From assembly GCA_023055505.1 (NCBI GenBank), contig JALIRH010000008.1, forward strand, positions 5,271,775-5,335,774: a stretch of 64,000 nt of DNA. The letters are read 5' to 3'. Origin of the DNA: Callipepla californica brunnescens. Taxonomy: Eukaryota > Chordata > Aves > Galliformes > Odontophoridae. Shown here piece after piece: positions 38,701 through 51,300 of the stretch (position 1 is its first letter; each line of letters opens with the position of its first letter). The notes beneath the pieces were generated by a model. That model did no database searches and was not told where the DNA came from. It saw nothing but the letters and a program-made list of their open reading frames with translations. Both the position numbers and the translations under genes were made by a program.

Positions 38701-41700
38701 TACATTAAACTTGATGTAGGTCCTAATAGGATTCCTTACATAGACAATTTATAACATTCTAGCTGGCAATGTAAGTGTTTGTGGATGTGTACATGCCTAT
38801 AAAATCAGAAGCCAAGGGCCAGAAGAAGAGTAAACTATGTTCTGATGTCAAAATTTCAAGTTTTCAAACTTTTTTGTCTGCAAGTCTTCTGTTTCTTAAA
38901 AAAAATAAAAAATAAAAAAATCCCATTCCGCATCAACCATAACAGTACTGGTCTCCTTACCTATAAGTTTCCTGTGCTATTGACTTCAAAAAGGGAGAGA
39001 ATTCCTAACTGAACCTCTCATTAGCTGTGGTTACTGTGAATTCAGAAAAAGATCAGGAGAAAATCAAACACAATTTCTGTCCTCTTTTTTCTGAGGCACC
39101 TCAGGTCCTGTTGTCAATTTGCACAGAAGCTAATAAATCTTGTTCTGGGACAACTTGTTCTTATCTTTGATCATATTAGTGGCTTTCAGAGAACCGTGTA
39201 TTTTTTCCACTATAGTACATCCTCCGTTTTGCCAGTGCTTACAAGAAGGTGCGCGCTTACAATTTCTCTTTCTCATCAGGTGTCAGCAGGAGTTCCTATC
39301 CACCTCTATCAGAACAGATGTCTGGGAAGGTCTAATCCAGATACTTTCTCTTTTCCAAGCTTGTTGTAGATAATCATACAGTGTGAGTCAGATTTCCTTA
39401 GGGAAAAGGGCAATATATTTGTCATGAGTTGTTCCTTTATTTATTTATTTATTGGTATATTAAGTGCTCCCTGGTGGATAGCATGGGGTGGGTGCACAGC
39501 CACACCAGTCAGATACTAGCTATGACCAGCCTTGCAAGTGAAACACGTAAAGCTCTTATTACCTTGCTTTCCGGTCTTGCTGTAGGGTTCCTTGTCCTAG
39601 TTTTCAGTTTTTTCTGTGCCAGAAACTTTCTTTTTTATTTATTTATTTAGCTATTTATTTTTGCCATTCAGTATGTAGTGTCTCTGTAATCATGTTCATG
39701 CCCTTCTGTAGCACTGTGATACAGAAACTTTTAGTCGGTCAGAAGACTGCTTAGATGTTTTGCAGAGTCCACAGCTTCAGTCAATCATAAGATATTTATG
39801 AAGTGTTATAGATTTTAAAAATATTGTATGATTGATTTTTTTATTTTTTTTACATTAAGAAAACCCCAAACCTGATGGAGAATTTGACAGAAAGAAGAAT
39901 GTTTTTTTTTTTTTTCTCTCCAGTAAAGAAATGAGGATTTTCTATTTGATTTTTGACAAAATATATTTTAATTATCAAACCAGTGAAACTAAATTTTTCT
40001 GAGGAGCTAGAACTACAATTTTTGGAAAATAAGATTTCTAGAACAGGAATCTGACATGAGAAAAAAGGAAAAAAAAAAGTGAGAAGAGACTTAATACATG
40101 CTGTGACTTATTATGACTTACTGGAGGGCTTTTTTGGTATGAGTCAGAAGCATACTCAGTCTGACTAAGGCTAGGCCTCAAATTCTCTTGAAATGTTGGA
40201 AACTGCATAAGGAATTTTTGTAGAACACATCTCTATTTTGTTTCCTCCCCTAAAGAGGTAACAACTCTTCCGATGTCCCTCTTTTATGCCCTCTGTTTCC
40301 CAACTGTATTCTCGTGCTCGCTTCTTTGGGATTTTTCAAGATATTTCAAGAGTGTTTTACCTTGTGTAGACTGCAGCAATGCTCTCAGCTGCCAAACTGC
40401 TGATTTACTTTATTTATTTCATAGTTTAATGTGCTGTAGTTTTGTGCCATAAAACACAAACAGTTGCAGGATATTTAATTAAAAACATGAACACACAAAC
40501 TCAGAAGAAAGAACAAAGTAGAATTTATAGAGATAACCAAAAATAGCCAAGGCCATATGGATTTCATTGGGTATGTGCAATATGCTGATACCATCTTTTT
40601 TTGGCAACAATTATCTGCTCTCTATTTTCTAGTCCTCTAATTCTTGTTTTGCATTTAGCATCTCAAAGCCATTCAGGAGAAACATACTTTAAGCATCATT
40701 GCTACGCAAATTGGTAAACTGGGTGTAAACATTTTATAAGCAACATGTTCAGTATTTTTAATGGAAACATTATTTCACAGCTGTTGGCTTACTGGGTCAC
40801 GAGTTTATAGCATCTCTGCTTAGCAGTGAAATTGGACTATTACTGACTGTGCCATCATGAGTTAGGCTACTGTGGATTTTTCATTTCTTGTAGTAGCTGT
40901 GCCTGCTGTATCATCATTGCTCTTTTTTGGTACAGAGTGTATTTGTTCTATCAGGAATTTTTTTTTTCTTGTGAGTCCTCAGCTATGTGCATCATGATAT
41001 TGTAATATAAGCGTTATATTCAAGGGACAGGCTGTATACCTTAGGGACTTCTTGTTTCCTGCATTCATAGGAAATGATGGAAAATGTTTTTAATAATATT
41101 TTAGAAGGACATTGAGATAGTTTATATGAGTGACCTACTGTTGCCTTGAACTAAAGCCGTAAGAAAACAAACTTTCAGAAGCTCTGGGGGCAATTCTGCT
41201 GTAACTTTCTTGGCTGCTGTGAGAGAGGAGATAGTACAACCCCTGTTTCTGTATGTCCACTATTAATGAGAAGTATTTTTTTGTGTGAAGCATCTGTTTA
41301 CATCAAGCATTCGAGGTACAGAACAGATAATCATGGTGTACAGTAGAGGATTTATTAGCATCCAACAGTGTCTTCATAAAGTCAGGACAGCTGTTACATG
41401 ATGCACTGCTGCTTTTTGCTTCTGTAGAAGCCGCTTCTCCAGGCTGTTAGTTCCATGTCAGCAGCACTCTTTGTTATACAGTTTGTTGTTGTCTGTATCT
41501 ATCAGAGTTGTCCTCTTGTCTTGCTTTGGGGAATGTTCTATAAATCATACTTTGGCAACAGAGATTGGAGGATTGTTTTCCTTAGAGGTAATAGTACTTG
41601 GCATTGATAGGGCACATCAGCAAATCACATTGAACTTGAAGAATAAACTCAGCTTTGTAACCTCCCTATGGAATAAGTATTATCACTTCTGTTTTTTCCA

Positions 41701-44700
41701 AATGTGAGATGTGACATTTTAAGGTATCTTAGGGGATATTATGTTTAGCCTTCATATTCTGTTCTTAAACTGAGGGGAATCCTAGCGTCCTTCTTGTAGT
41801 AACATTCTCATGTGCTGCTTGGTGTCTATGGCACTCTCTCCTGGGAGTGACAAGAAATGTGAGATGGCCTTGCCTGACTGCAGTTGCCTCTAAGGGATCT
41901 TTTATGAATGAGGCAGAATGCCTTCTTCTCTCTGCTTCTCCCTGACCAACTGCCAGAAATATATGCATTACTTCCAATTTTATTTTCCCCATACAAGTGG
42001 AGGTGAATTGCTCAAACCAAACTTCCCACCAGAGGATCAAGCCAGCGGAAGCCTTTACAGATGGGTAAACATGAATGCATTTGAACCAAAGCTCACATGA
42101 GACACACAACCCCTGTGTGAATCTAAGGAGCAACGGTAGATATAAGATCTTGGTCTTCAAAGGCTCAGCTTCATGTTTTTAGACACCAGGGAAACAAGAA
42201 ACATCAGCTATAGGTTTTGGATATTTTCATACTACTGGTTCACTCCTGTTGAATAAATAATGCAAATCACTGAGCAGGTAAGCATGATTAAGACTCACGC
42301 TGTCTTGTTTCAGTCCAAGAAGCTGAAAAATGAATGCGGGGAAAGATTCAGAGAACTAATCCTGAGATAAGGTAGAGGAGGTTCTTTCTACAAACATTGC
42401 CTGCTGACATCAGGAGCATGTGAATGACCGTTCTTTACAGAGATGAGAAATTATGATTTTTAATAATGTGAATAGAGAAAACTGGCTGATCAGTGCAGTA
42501 TTTGATCAATATGCTAGAAAGAAGCAACTGTTGGGTCATGTCTAGGAGGGAAGGTCACAACTGCAGATTTAGAGATGTGTATCTGCCTGAGACATGTTAC
42601 TGGAAAATGTCAAAGAATCAATGACCAAAACTGCCAGAAACAGAATAAACAAGATGAGAAACTGCCATATATTTTTGTCAAGGGACTTGTAAACATGTGT
42701 TAGTGCTGAACTGCTCGCTAAAATGATAGTCAGTTTCTTGATGAAATTACATTGTGCCAGAGCCCTAGCTGGCATAAGGTGGCATAGTTCTGTTGACTTC
42801 ACTAGAGCTTCAATAATTTGCAACAATTTAGGACCTGAATTCTTACTAAGCTATTACTTTCAAAAACTACTGTTGAGATCTACCAGGTTGAGAACAGTGG
42901 TATTGTTTATTTTTACCTTTCATTATAGACTCAATGTTGAAAAATAGTATCTCAGCATTAAACAGTGGCACTAACACTATTAAAGTAAAATTTCTCATAT
43001 CTAGCTGAAATATTCCATTTTTTTTAATGTTTCTTAAGAACAATATAAAAAGTATAAGTACCTCAGAAAAGCAATTACCTCTGAACTCTGTTTTTTTGTT
43101 TTTTTTTTTTTAATTTTGTTCAGTTTCCTTTGGACATTATGTCCAAACTATTTAAATGTGAAGCATTTGCAGAAAGTGTGCAGAGCCACTAAGGTGGAAA
43201 CATGCATTTAATACTACAGGGAAAAGGTGTCCCCATGATTTGATAGTTACTCAAAAGAAATGGGAAGGCTTCTAACACAGAACAGCCTAGTCTGTTGAAA
43301 AAAAGACTGAAGGGCTAATTTTTCTTTCACTACTACAAAGAGTTCATGATAATGAAGCTGACATTTGCCAGTTGTTCTTCTCTATTTTTTACTCAGAGGA
43401 ATCCTAACTAGCCTTAGTTAGAGATAAGGTCATTTCTGCTTCACTCTTCGTTTGGTCTTCTGCTTCATGCTGCATTTTAAGGAGAGTTTTTGTTTTAACA
43501 GTTGCTACTCATTCCTTCCAAAAGTGGCTGTCTCTCCCCTCCCTCCTACTCGCCACAAGTTATTAAAGGGTCTGGGGCTGGGGGTGGAGGTGTGGATGGT
43601 TACATTTCATTCCAGACTGCATCCACAAAGATGCTTTTGTGAGCATAGAAGCAGGAGGCTGAGAAAAATAAGAACTGAATTATACTTATGCATGGGGTGA
43701 AACTCATACAGTGTAGTGATATGCTCTGTAGGTAAATAACGGTGCCCCATTGTGTGGGCACTAATTCCACTGGTTTTAGTGAGAGATCTTAGCAGATGTA
43801 CCTGTATGTCTGTTCAATGATGCAAGCAATACAAAGGTACTTGAATTCATATTTAAAATAGACCATTTTCCTGAATTCTGGCCCACAGGTTTTCTGATTC
43901 CATTCTCTGGAGTTCAGCTGATGTTCCTGCCAATTCACCCTTGCTCTTCTGATAGCTAGTAAATGTAAGCACATGAGTGTAGATTTTGTCTGATGGATGG
44001 CTTCAGAGCAGATGCTTAGTCAGATTTTTTTCTCTTATTCTACTGCTTTTCCAAATTTGTTTACTGTGTATACTAACACCAAACAACAGAATACTGGTAA
44101 TTGGTTGTGTGAATAAATCATGATCAGACTTTCTTAATGATGAATGTGCATGTGTGAGTAAGAGAACAGGACGTCTAAAGGAAATAGCATATGTACAAGG
44201 GATATGAAATAAAAGAAGACATTCCCTGGTGCTAAAAGCCATAAACTGTTGGTCATTTCAGTGATTTGTCATCTCTGCATTAGCCACTTACTCAAAGTAT
44301 TAGTGCTAAAAGCAGGTAATTATAGTGCCATCCCCTAACAAAGAAGCTGTTAACACTGGATAAATAACTGGCCTTATAAAGCTGTCTTAAATTTGTGTTT
44401 GCACAGCAGACAGTCTTAGTAAGCTTCTGTTAGCTCTGGAAATGTCTGTGAAAGAGAACTTTCTTTTTTTGTTATGTTGTAATATTAGAGGAAGAAAGGA
44501 AGGTTACCCTTGTTTGTGACTTGTGTGTGATGTATTAACGTGAAGAGGACAAAGCCAAAATTCCCTTCGCAAAGACAAGCCTACGGGGTTGCTACAGAGC
44601 TTGCTGTAGCCAAACCTCTTTTTCTTTCTGGACATGAAACATGGGAATGAATTTTGATGACCATTGTGATACTGTTTGCACTTTATTTCTTGTTCTTCTC

Positions 44701-44857
44701 CTTAGCAGCAACAAAGGACTGACTGCTGTGTGATATGAAAGTATGAAGGGTGCTGGTGAGAACAGCCATATAGCATGGCCAGAACCACATCTAGCCAAGG
44801 CTGTCAGTAAGGCCAAAGAACAAACTAGCAGATCAACTAAATAATTTATTTCTACAG

Positions 44858-44941
44858 GGGTTGTACCTGGAGCTGCTGCCAAGGTCCCTGCAGCCATGCT
44901 ACCTCCTCACACTGTGGGCTTCACTGCCTCCATGCTCCATG
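44858..44941 (+). other. Exon-like segment (84 bp)
   Basis: An acceptor-like ataatttatttctacag ends at 44857, preceded by actaaat as a possible branch site. A donor-like gtatgtgtc begins at 44942. The enclosed 84 bases are GC-rich against an AT-rich background and all three plus-strand frames are open. One frame reads VVPGAAAKVPAAMLPPHTVG, and I do not recognise it. It could be a coding or lncRNA exon or a chance match; see the segment 45229-45391 downstream. Confidence 0.2.
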
Positions 44942-45228
44942 GTATGTGTCACAAGTTTGGTACAATTACAGCAAATAAAACACTATGGAAAGAGAAGTTG
45001 TAGGCAGAACTCTTGGGGAATGTTCTTTCATAGCTTAGTCATGACAACCACTCTTTGTACTGCGGAAGAATCTGAGCTACAAAATACAGATGGATTAGTG
45101 ACTCTCCCAACACAAATCCAGCTTTCCACATGGCCAAAGAGTAAGGCAGTTGTGGTTATTCCTCCTTTTGTCTAGATTTCCTTGCCAAGGACACATAAAA
45201 AAGCTCTCTGTCCTCCATCTATCTGCAG
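44942..45228 (+). other. Possible short intron between two exon-like segments
   Basis: 287 bases that start with gtatgt and end with a pyrimidine-rich stretch plus ctgcag. The size is compatible with a small vertebrate intron. It has the AT-rich composition of the surroundings, unlike the GC-rich segments on both sides. Confidence 0.15.
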
Positions 45229-45391
45229 GGAAGGTGTGATGCATGTCAGGCTTTGGCTGAGGGAGGTGGCTGCAGCCTGCTGTGCTGTTGGCTCTGCCCC
45301 ACAGGTTGTGGGGCACTGTGTGGAGTGCTGCATGGCCTTGCACTGTCCTCAGACTGAGTTCTGGTTGTCCTTTAGCATTGTGTGGTCCCAG
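45229..45391 (+). other. Exon-like segment (163 bp)
   Basis: It is preceded by ctctgtcctccatctatctgcag-type sequence, of which tcctccatctatctgcag lies at 45211-45228. It is followed by the donor-like gtacgctta at 45392, after cccag. Frame 2 is open across all 163 bases and gives a Cys-rich reading (AACCAVG, HCVECCMALHC). If joined to 44858-44941, one frame stays open across both segments. No known protein family is recognised and Cys richness alone is weak evidence. Confidence 0.2.
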
Positions 45392-48300
45392 GTACGCTTA
45401 CAGAGGAAATGGCCAACACTGTGATATAACTGAAAGATAGAGGTTTCATGCAATGAGTAAGGGCAGCAAAAAGAAAAACAAAACAAAAAAAAAAGCATAG
45501 CTGTTTTGTGATTCTAATTAGTGCTTTGGGCTGAGCGTATTGTGAACATAATGCATACTTTGCAGAAGAAGAAATTATCAAGACAACAACAGTCATTGGT
45601 TCAAGTCATAAAAGTGCACTTACATTTTAAAAATATATAGTTTAATTTAATGGAGCTCTTCTAGGGAAAATTTAGCATCTCTTGTGCTGTTGTCTATGTA
45701 AGATACATATGAAATATTACTGGTTCAACAGAATTAGTTATTACTGAAAGCTTCTGTCCTGAGTGTACTTACCCTGAGCAAAATGAGAGCGATGCACTTA
45801 CTTCAATTCCAATGCGGCTAAGGGAAATGGTAGAAATGTAATTGCTCTTGGCCTTGATTAATGTTGAAAATATTGATCAAATGGCTTATCTGCCAAAAAT
45901 GAAAGGCTTGTGACTGTTCTTTGAAGATAGAGTATGGGTTTAGTAGTAAGATTCTGAGAAGCTGATTGCAAGTAAGTTGATATGAAGGGATTTTTTTCCT
46001 GAGGACACCAGTGTTTGACTGAAAAGCCTTTACTGATGAGTGGGGAAAAAAAGTTTCTTCTTTAAATATTATTTTTATATATATATGCACACATCCCTAC
46101 GGACTTGTTTGTAGGTGTGTGAGTTGACAGAGCTCATTCAGTGTGTAGATTACCAAAGAAAGGCTTGTGGCTGCACAGCCTTGAAGCTAACAGTCTGACT
46201 CCAGGCTCCTCAGGCTGCTTCAGCCCATCCCGAAGGGCTGTGCCATCAGGCAGCTGCCCCAGCTGGGGACTGCAGGGCAGAGTGCTGCGGCAGGGTCCCC
46301 ACGGTGCCTTCTGCACACAGGGAAAGGCAGCACAGTGTCTGCAGGCTGCTGCTGGCTCTGGGGCTGCTGCACCTCTGCAGTGCTGCAGAGCCTGTCTGCC
46401 ACAATGCCTGCTTGTCTCCGCTTCCTTGTGACAAAGCACTACGCAAGACTCACCTAAAAAATTGTCCCTAAAAGCATACATTTTATTGCCCTTTGGCTTA
46501 ATTTGAACAATTTTTTTCACGTTCTCTGCTCGTAGCTTAATTTCTACTATCTTCCTTTGCTGTCTATCCTATTGCTTCCTGACACTTTTCTTTCCTTCTC
46601 CACTATCTCCTGCTGACGTTACTGTGTACCTGGTTTTATGCTGTGCTGATTCCATTTCCTTTTCTTGTGCTTGTTGGCCTGCACTGCATTAAGCACAACA
46701 CTGATGGTTTCTTTGTTGACATATATGGGATGAGATATGGCAATATGTTATTTCACTGAAAACTCTCCTCAAAGGATTATCCCTCCCGGGTGAAATGATT
46801 GTTTCCTCTGTTTCAGAGTAACCACCCTAGGAAGGAAATATTTCACGCTTCATTATTACCATTAATCTTCCAAGGTGCCCCTCTGAATGAAAATCCATTG
46901 TTTTGTTTAACAGAGAAAGACACCAATAGGAGTTATCTGGTCTAATTATACTTTTAACAGATGTATCTGTCAGGTCGCCCCGTGTTTAGTAACATCACAT
47001 CACTGAATATTACATTGCAATGTAAAATGCATTTTCAACATGTTATGCAGACCTGCACTTTTTCTATTACAGTACCATCACATTTCACTAGAGTTATCTG
47101 CTGTAGTGCACGGGAAAGTATATTTACCTTTCAGGGTAGCAGGAGACTCACCTTAGATGCTATTTCAAAAACAGCTGAGGTGATACAATGTGAATGAATA
47201 GTGAGAAGGGGAGCATTCAGTTCTGTGTGTTTCAGAGTCAGTAGCAAAAAGTCTTTATTTTTTATTTTTTTTCCTATGGAAGGAGAATCAGGATCAACAA
47301 ATAGTACTTCCAGTTTTGTTTTCTAGTTGCAGTTGTGAGTAATGGTCACCTGCACTCAGAGATGCCTTTTCATCTGATAGTAGCAGGAGACTAAATTCTT
47401 CATGTCCTTCATGCATCATGCCCCCTCCTGACTCATTGCCTTTGGAAAGCAGCCCTGGAAGTTATGTTCTGCAGCAAAAGAAATATTAATTTGCAGATGT
47501 TGCTTGCTCATTTCTTTAGGTACTTAAGTAGTTCTGTAAGAGCTTTGCATGAATTAATATGTAGGATGTGCCAAACTCATTATATTTTGACTGTGATTTA
47601 TCACTTCATCCTTTGCCTTTTTCAACCAAGAAAGTTCAGATGCAGGGGAATGCTGTAAAGTGAAGGAGCTAGGGAGGCAATGAGCCAGTGTGTTTCATTA
47701 GCTGTGTGCACTGTCTGGTGAGGATTGCACAGTCTTGTCAGTCCTACTGTATCTTCTAGGGTTTTTTTTTGTTATTTATTGCCCATAAAGCAAACCAAAG
47801 TACTCCTTTGCCACTGACTTAGCCGGAGCTAAGCACCGTGCCTCTTGCATCTTTGTGGCATGTTTTCAGATTATAAGTGCTTATTCTAGAGCTGTCACTT
47901 ACTGATTTTTTACAGCGCTTAGCAACTTTCAAGCCAGTTTAATGATTAATAAATAACAATTATATCATTCCTTTCTATTCTGCTCTGCTCTTTTACCGCT
48001 CCTTTTGATCCCAGAAAGCTCCCACATGTACCCATGATGCTCCTGCAATTTCCAAACACTGATAAGCTTTACATGCTGGAATTAGTTTTGCCTATCCTTA
48101 AATTATTTTCAGATGTACTACTGCATAGCATTTAGTTACATGTTGTATCAGTACGTCTTGCTTTTCTGAACTCTGCCAACATCCCATGAGCAATCTCTGC
48201 TCTAAGGTTTCTCTCTCTGCACTGCAGCCACCTCTCAGCCTCTGCTCCCATCTGGTTCCCTAGCACCACGCTTGGGATTTTCATCATTTTCTTCTCACCA

Positions 48301-51300
48301 GTGGAAGGGGCAGACTGTGGAGCACAGGCGTGATGGGGCCCTGTGCTTCTGTTTTATGTTTCTGTGCCAACCACAGCACTTGTCATACAGGAAAAGCAGA
48401 CAAAATCTTTGTCGGCCCTTGAAAAGCTGTGCTAGAGCTTGCTCAAAGTGCACAGAGCTTAATCTCTAGAGAAGACTCGAATGCTTTAAGAACAAGTATA
48501 AAATTTTCACTTGGAAAGGGAAATTTTACAAAGTCTGTCTCAAACAAATTTGAGTAAATCTCATTGGAGATGGCTAAAAGTATGTCCTGACCCTTTTCAA
48601 GTGCTCCAAAACATTGCTGTTCTACAGCTTTAGTACGGTTATGAGAACATTTTGAAGTGCAGAAAGCCACATATTTAGTCTAAATAACATTAAGAATAAT
48701 AAGAAAAAAAAAAGCCAGATAGTTTTTGTTGGAAGCTTTCATGAATTAGAATGCCAGCAAAGCTTAAACACAGGGAAGTCTACTGGTGTTTTTGGAGTTA
48801 CAAGCAAATTAAAATGGTGTTTTATAATTGAAACTGTCCAACATTTCTAATTATAGGAATTGCTACTAATGTAAAGAAAGGAAGATATGTATTTCTACCC
48901 AAATATTTTTTCCTAAGCTCACTATTAGCAGCCTATTGGTATTTTGGAATCAGATTTACACATCTGCGAACTTAGAACACTGCTTAAAATGGCTATGATT
49001 ATTATAAAATTAAACATGAAAATTTAATTTGGCAAATTGGTCAGGTTCCTGCTTCCTCTATGCTGCACTCTGAGTAATGGGTTTTGGTGCTCATGGAGGT
49101 GGAAACAATTCGTATGAGTGCCTGGGATTATGAAGAACTGAGCACGAATTTTAAACATCCAGTGGAAATCTAAGTGTGTATTAGTCATTTCTGTTTCTCT
49201 GATGCAAAAAAAGATCTTTATCACTTTCAGGTATTTTTCCCTTTTTTTTTTTGCTATTTTTTTTGTTTGTTTTTGGGAGTGTGCTACTTTTCCCAAATCG
49301 TTTGAGGAACGTTAGCATTAGCTACTGGGAAAGGGAAATATCTCTCTGATTATGTCTATTTTTCTGTATATCTAGCTCTTTCCTCTAGCCTTGGTTTCAT
49401 AGCACAAAGTGGAATCTAGAAATCCTTAAGAGGCTCAACTGCAAATAATAGCTTATAACCACTACAGGAGTGACTGCCTTCATGGAGTTTTAATAGGGGT
49501 CGATGTAGTTAGAATGGAGAACACAAAATAAAAAAGGATTTCTAGGAAAGTAAATCTTTTGAATCCATAGGATGTTGTTAAGTGCACTGAGCACTGTGAG
49601 ACAACAACAGCCAACAATTGGCAAAAGGGAAGATTGTATCTGCTGTGTGTGTCAAAGTGTGCTCCCTTTTCCCTTTTGTAATCAAATCCCCATTGACGTC
49701 CAGGGAGTTGGAGTATAGAGTCTAAGCATCTCTAGAACAGCCTAGTTATGGGATTGAATGGGTTTCCACCAGGATGTGGCCTAAGAGATCATAAAGAGTT
49801 TACATGGGAAGTGTTGTGGAAGAAGAGGAAGCTTTAAAATGAACTCTCAGGAAAAAAGCATTTTATGTCTAATTATTAAATTTAGAAGTATTCATGGAAA
49901 TGCTTGTGGCACCCCTACAGCGCTGCCTAATTGGCTCCAGTGATGGCTGCAGCTAGTCCAGGGTCTAGTAGGTAGTGATAATCTTGGGCTTGCCCTGAGC
50001 ACTGAAACTGCCATTTTCAGAGATTCCCTTTTATTTATACTGTGACTTTGTGTGAAGATCAGCTTCTGCTGTGGCCTAGACTGGTAAATTCATCGAAGTA
50101 AGAGTGACATTTTCAGTGCTTAGTAATCCTCTTTTTTCCTATCATGATTTTAGTTTATGCCTGTCTTTGTGAAATTACACATTTCTGAAGGTGGATATAA
50201 TGTTTGTCTCTGCCTAAAAGACAGCGAATAGTAGTCTGTCCTAGTGAAACAAAGAAGTCATAAACTTGCAGTACCAGAGAGTTATTAGCTCTTCATAGCA
50301 TCCAGTGTATAGTTGGTGCCCACAGTTTATGCAGGCAGATAATGTGCTTTGTTTTGCAGCCTTTGAATCTAATGGAAGCTCAGAGATGCTCCTGAATTGA
50401 CCATATTAACTAAAGTGCTATTTTGTTGTTTGGAAGGCTCAGAGAGTAGGAAACTAAATTCTCAACTTTGTCACCCATGGAAAAATACTGTGATCTTTCT
50501 GTGCCAATTGCAAAAAACATTGCCTAAGGATGTAATACAGAGAGCAAAGAAGAAAGTCCCAGCACTATTGCAAAGACTGATATTATAGTCATTATTCTTG
50601 CTGCAGAACATTACTGTTGTATTCTGTAGCAATGTTTTAAACATTTTTTCCCACTTAAGTAAAAAATAAGGTTTGGGAATACAAGGAATTCAGATCTCCT
50701 GTGGAAGTCTAGATTTGTTTGGAAATGCATTTATTTTAATTTGTTCAGAGGGGAATGATTGCCTCCACTTCTGAACATTTGAACGTTTCCTCATCTTGAA
50801 GGAGTCCAAAGAGAGAATCCCCTATATCATTTGGAGTGAAAAGTCACCTCAGACTGTCATGCAACCTGAGACCTTTTTATCCATATGAGATCTGGACTCT
50901 AGACACGATCAAATCTTTCCCGAGGAGAGTGGAATTGAAGGAAAATACTCAGAAAGCAAGTATCCACTTGTTCATTTTTGAGAGTGGCTTAGGGCCTAAG
51001 GTGAAGAGGTCTTTACTGCCCTCCTTTCATCCTCAGCCACTTACTCTCCTTTATAACTCTGCTCTCAGTACCTTAGTGTATCATGGCTATGTCATGACGA
51101 TCAGAAGCATGAGTTCCCTGGGAGACAAAGTTCACAAGGGCTCAAGGGGAACAGTTTCATTACTGTTGAATCTGACAAGTCTTCCTCACCTAATTCTCTG
51201 GGCAGCATTGCCCGTATGATGTGTATTTGACACAAACACAAAGAAATTGGAACTGCAATTATTCATTTGTCTCAAGCTAATTTATAGCTAGATAAGTTCA

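Larger units (their letters stand above)
23431..44857. other. Non-coding stretch, no gene recognised
   Basis: More than 21 kb of unique AT-rich DNA. The longest open frame in the window, 141 codons at 23771-24196 on the plus strand, starts here. It has no recognisable domain and ordinary flanking sequence. Low-complexity tracts include purine-rich 26169-26197, GGA-rich 30009-30048, pyrimidine-rich 32751-32789, A-rich 34509-34557, A-rich 38898-38920, a TTTA run at 39437-39452, poly-T 39902-39915 and T-rich 43091-43111. A palindrome lies at 31098-31126. GC-richer islets occur at about 30655-30800 and 35100-35260. No interspersed repeat was recognised. Confidence 0.6.

Noticed and set aside
41765..42160. 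131-codon open frame, minus strand
   Set aside because: Unrecognised product and no splice or promoter context; overlaps other chance frames in plus orientation.
46134..46520. 128-codon open frame, minus strand, overlapping several other open frames
   Set aside because: It sits in a GC-rich islet where stop codons are rare in all frames, so several frames are open at once; no domain is visible.
50836..51219. 127-codon open frame, plus strand
   Set aside because: No similarity to a known family and no flanking gene features.
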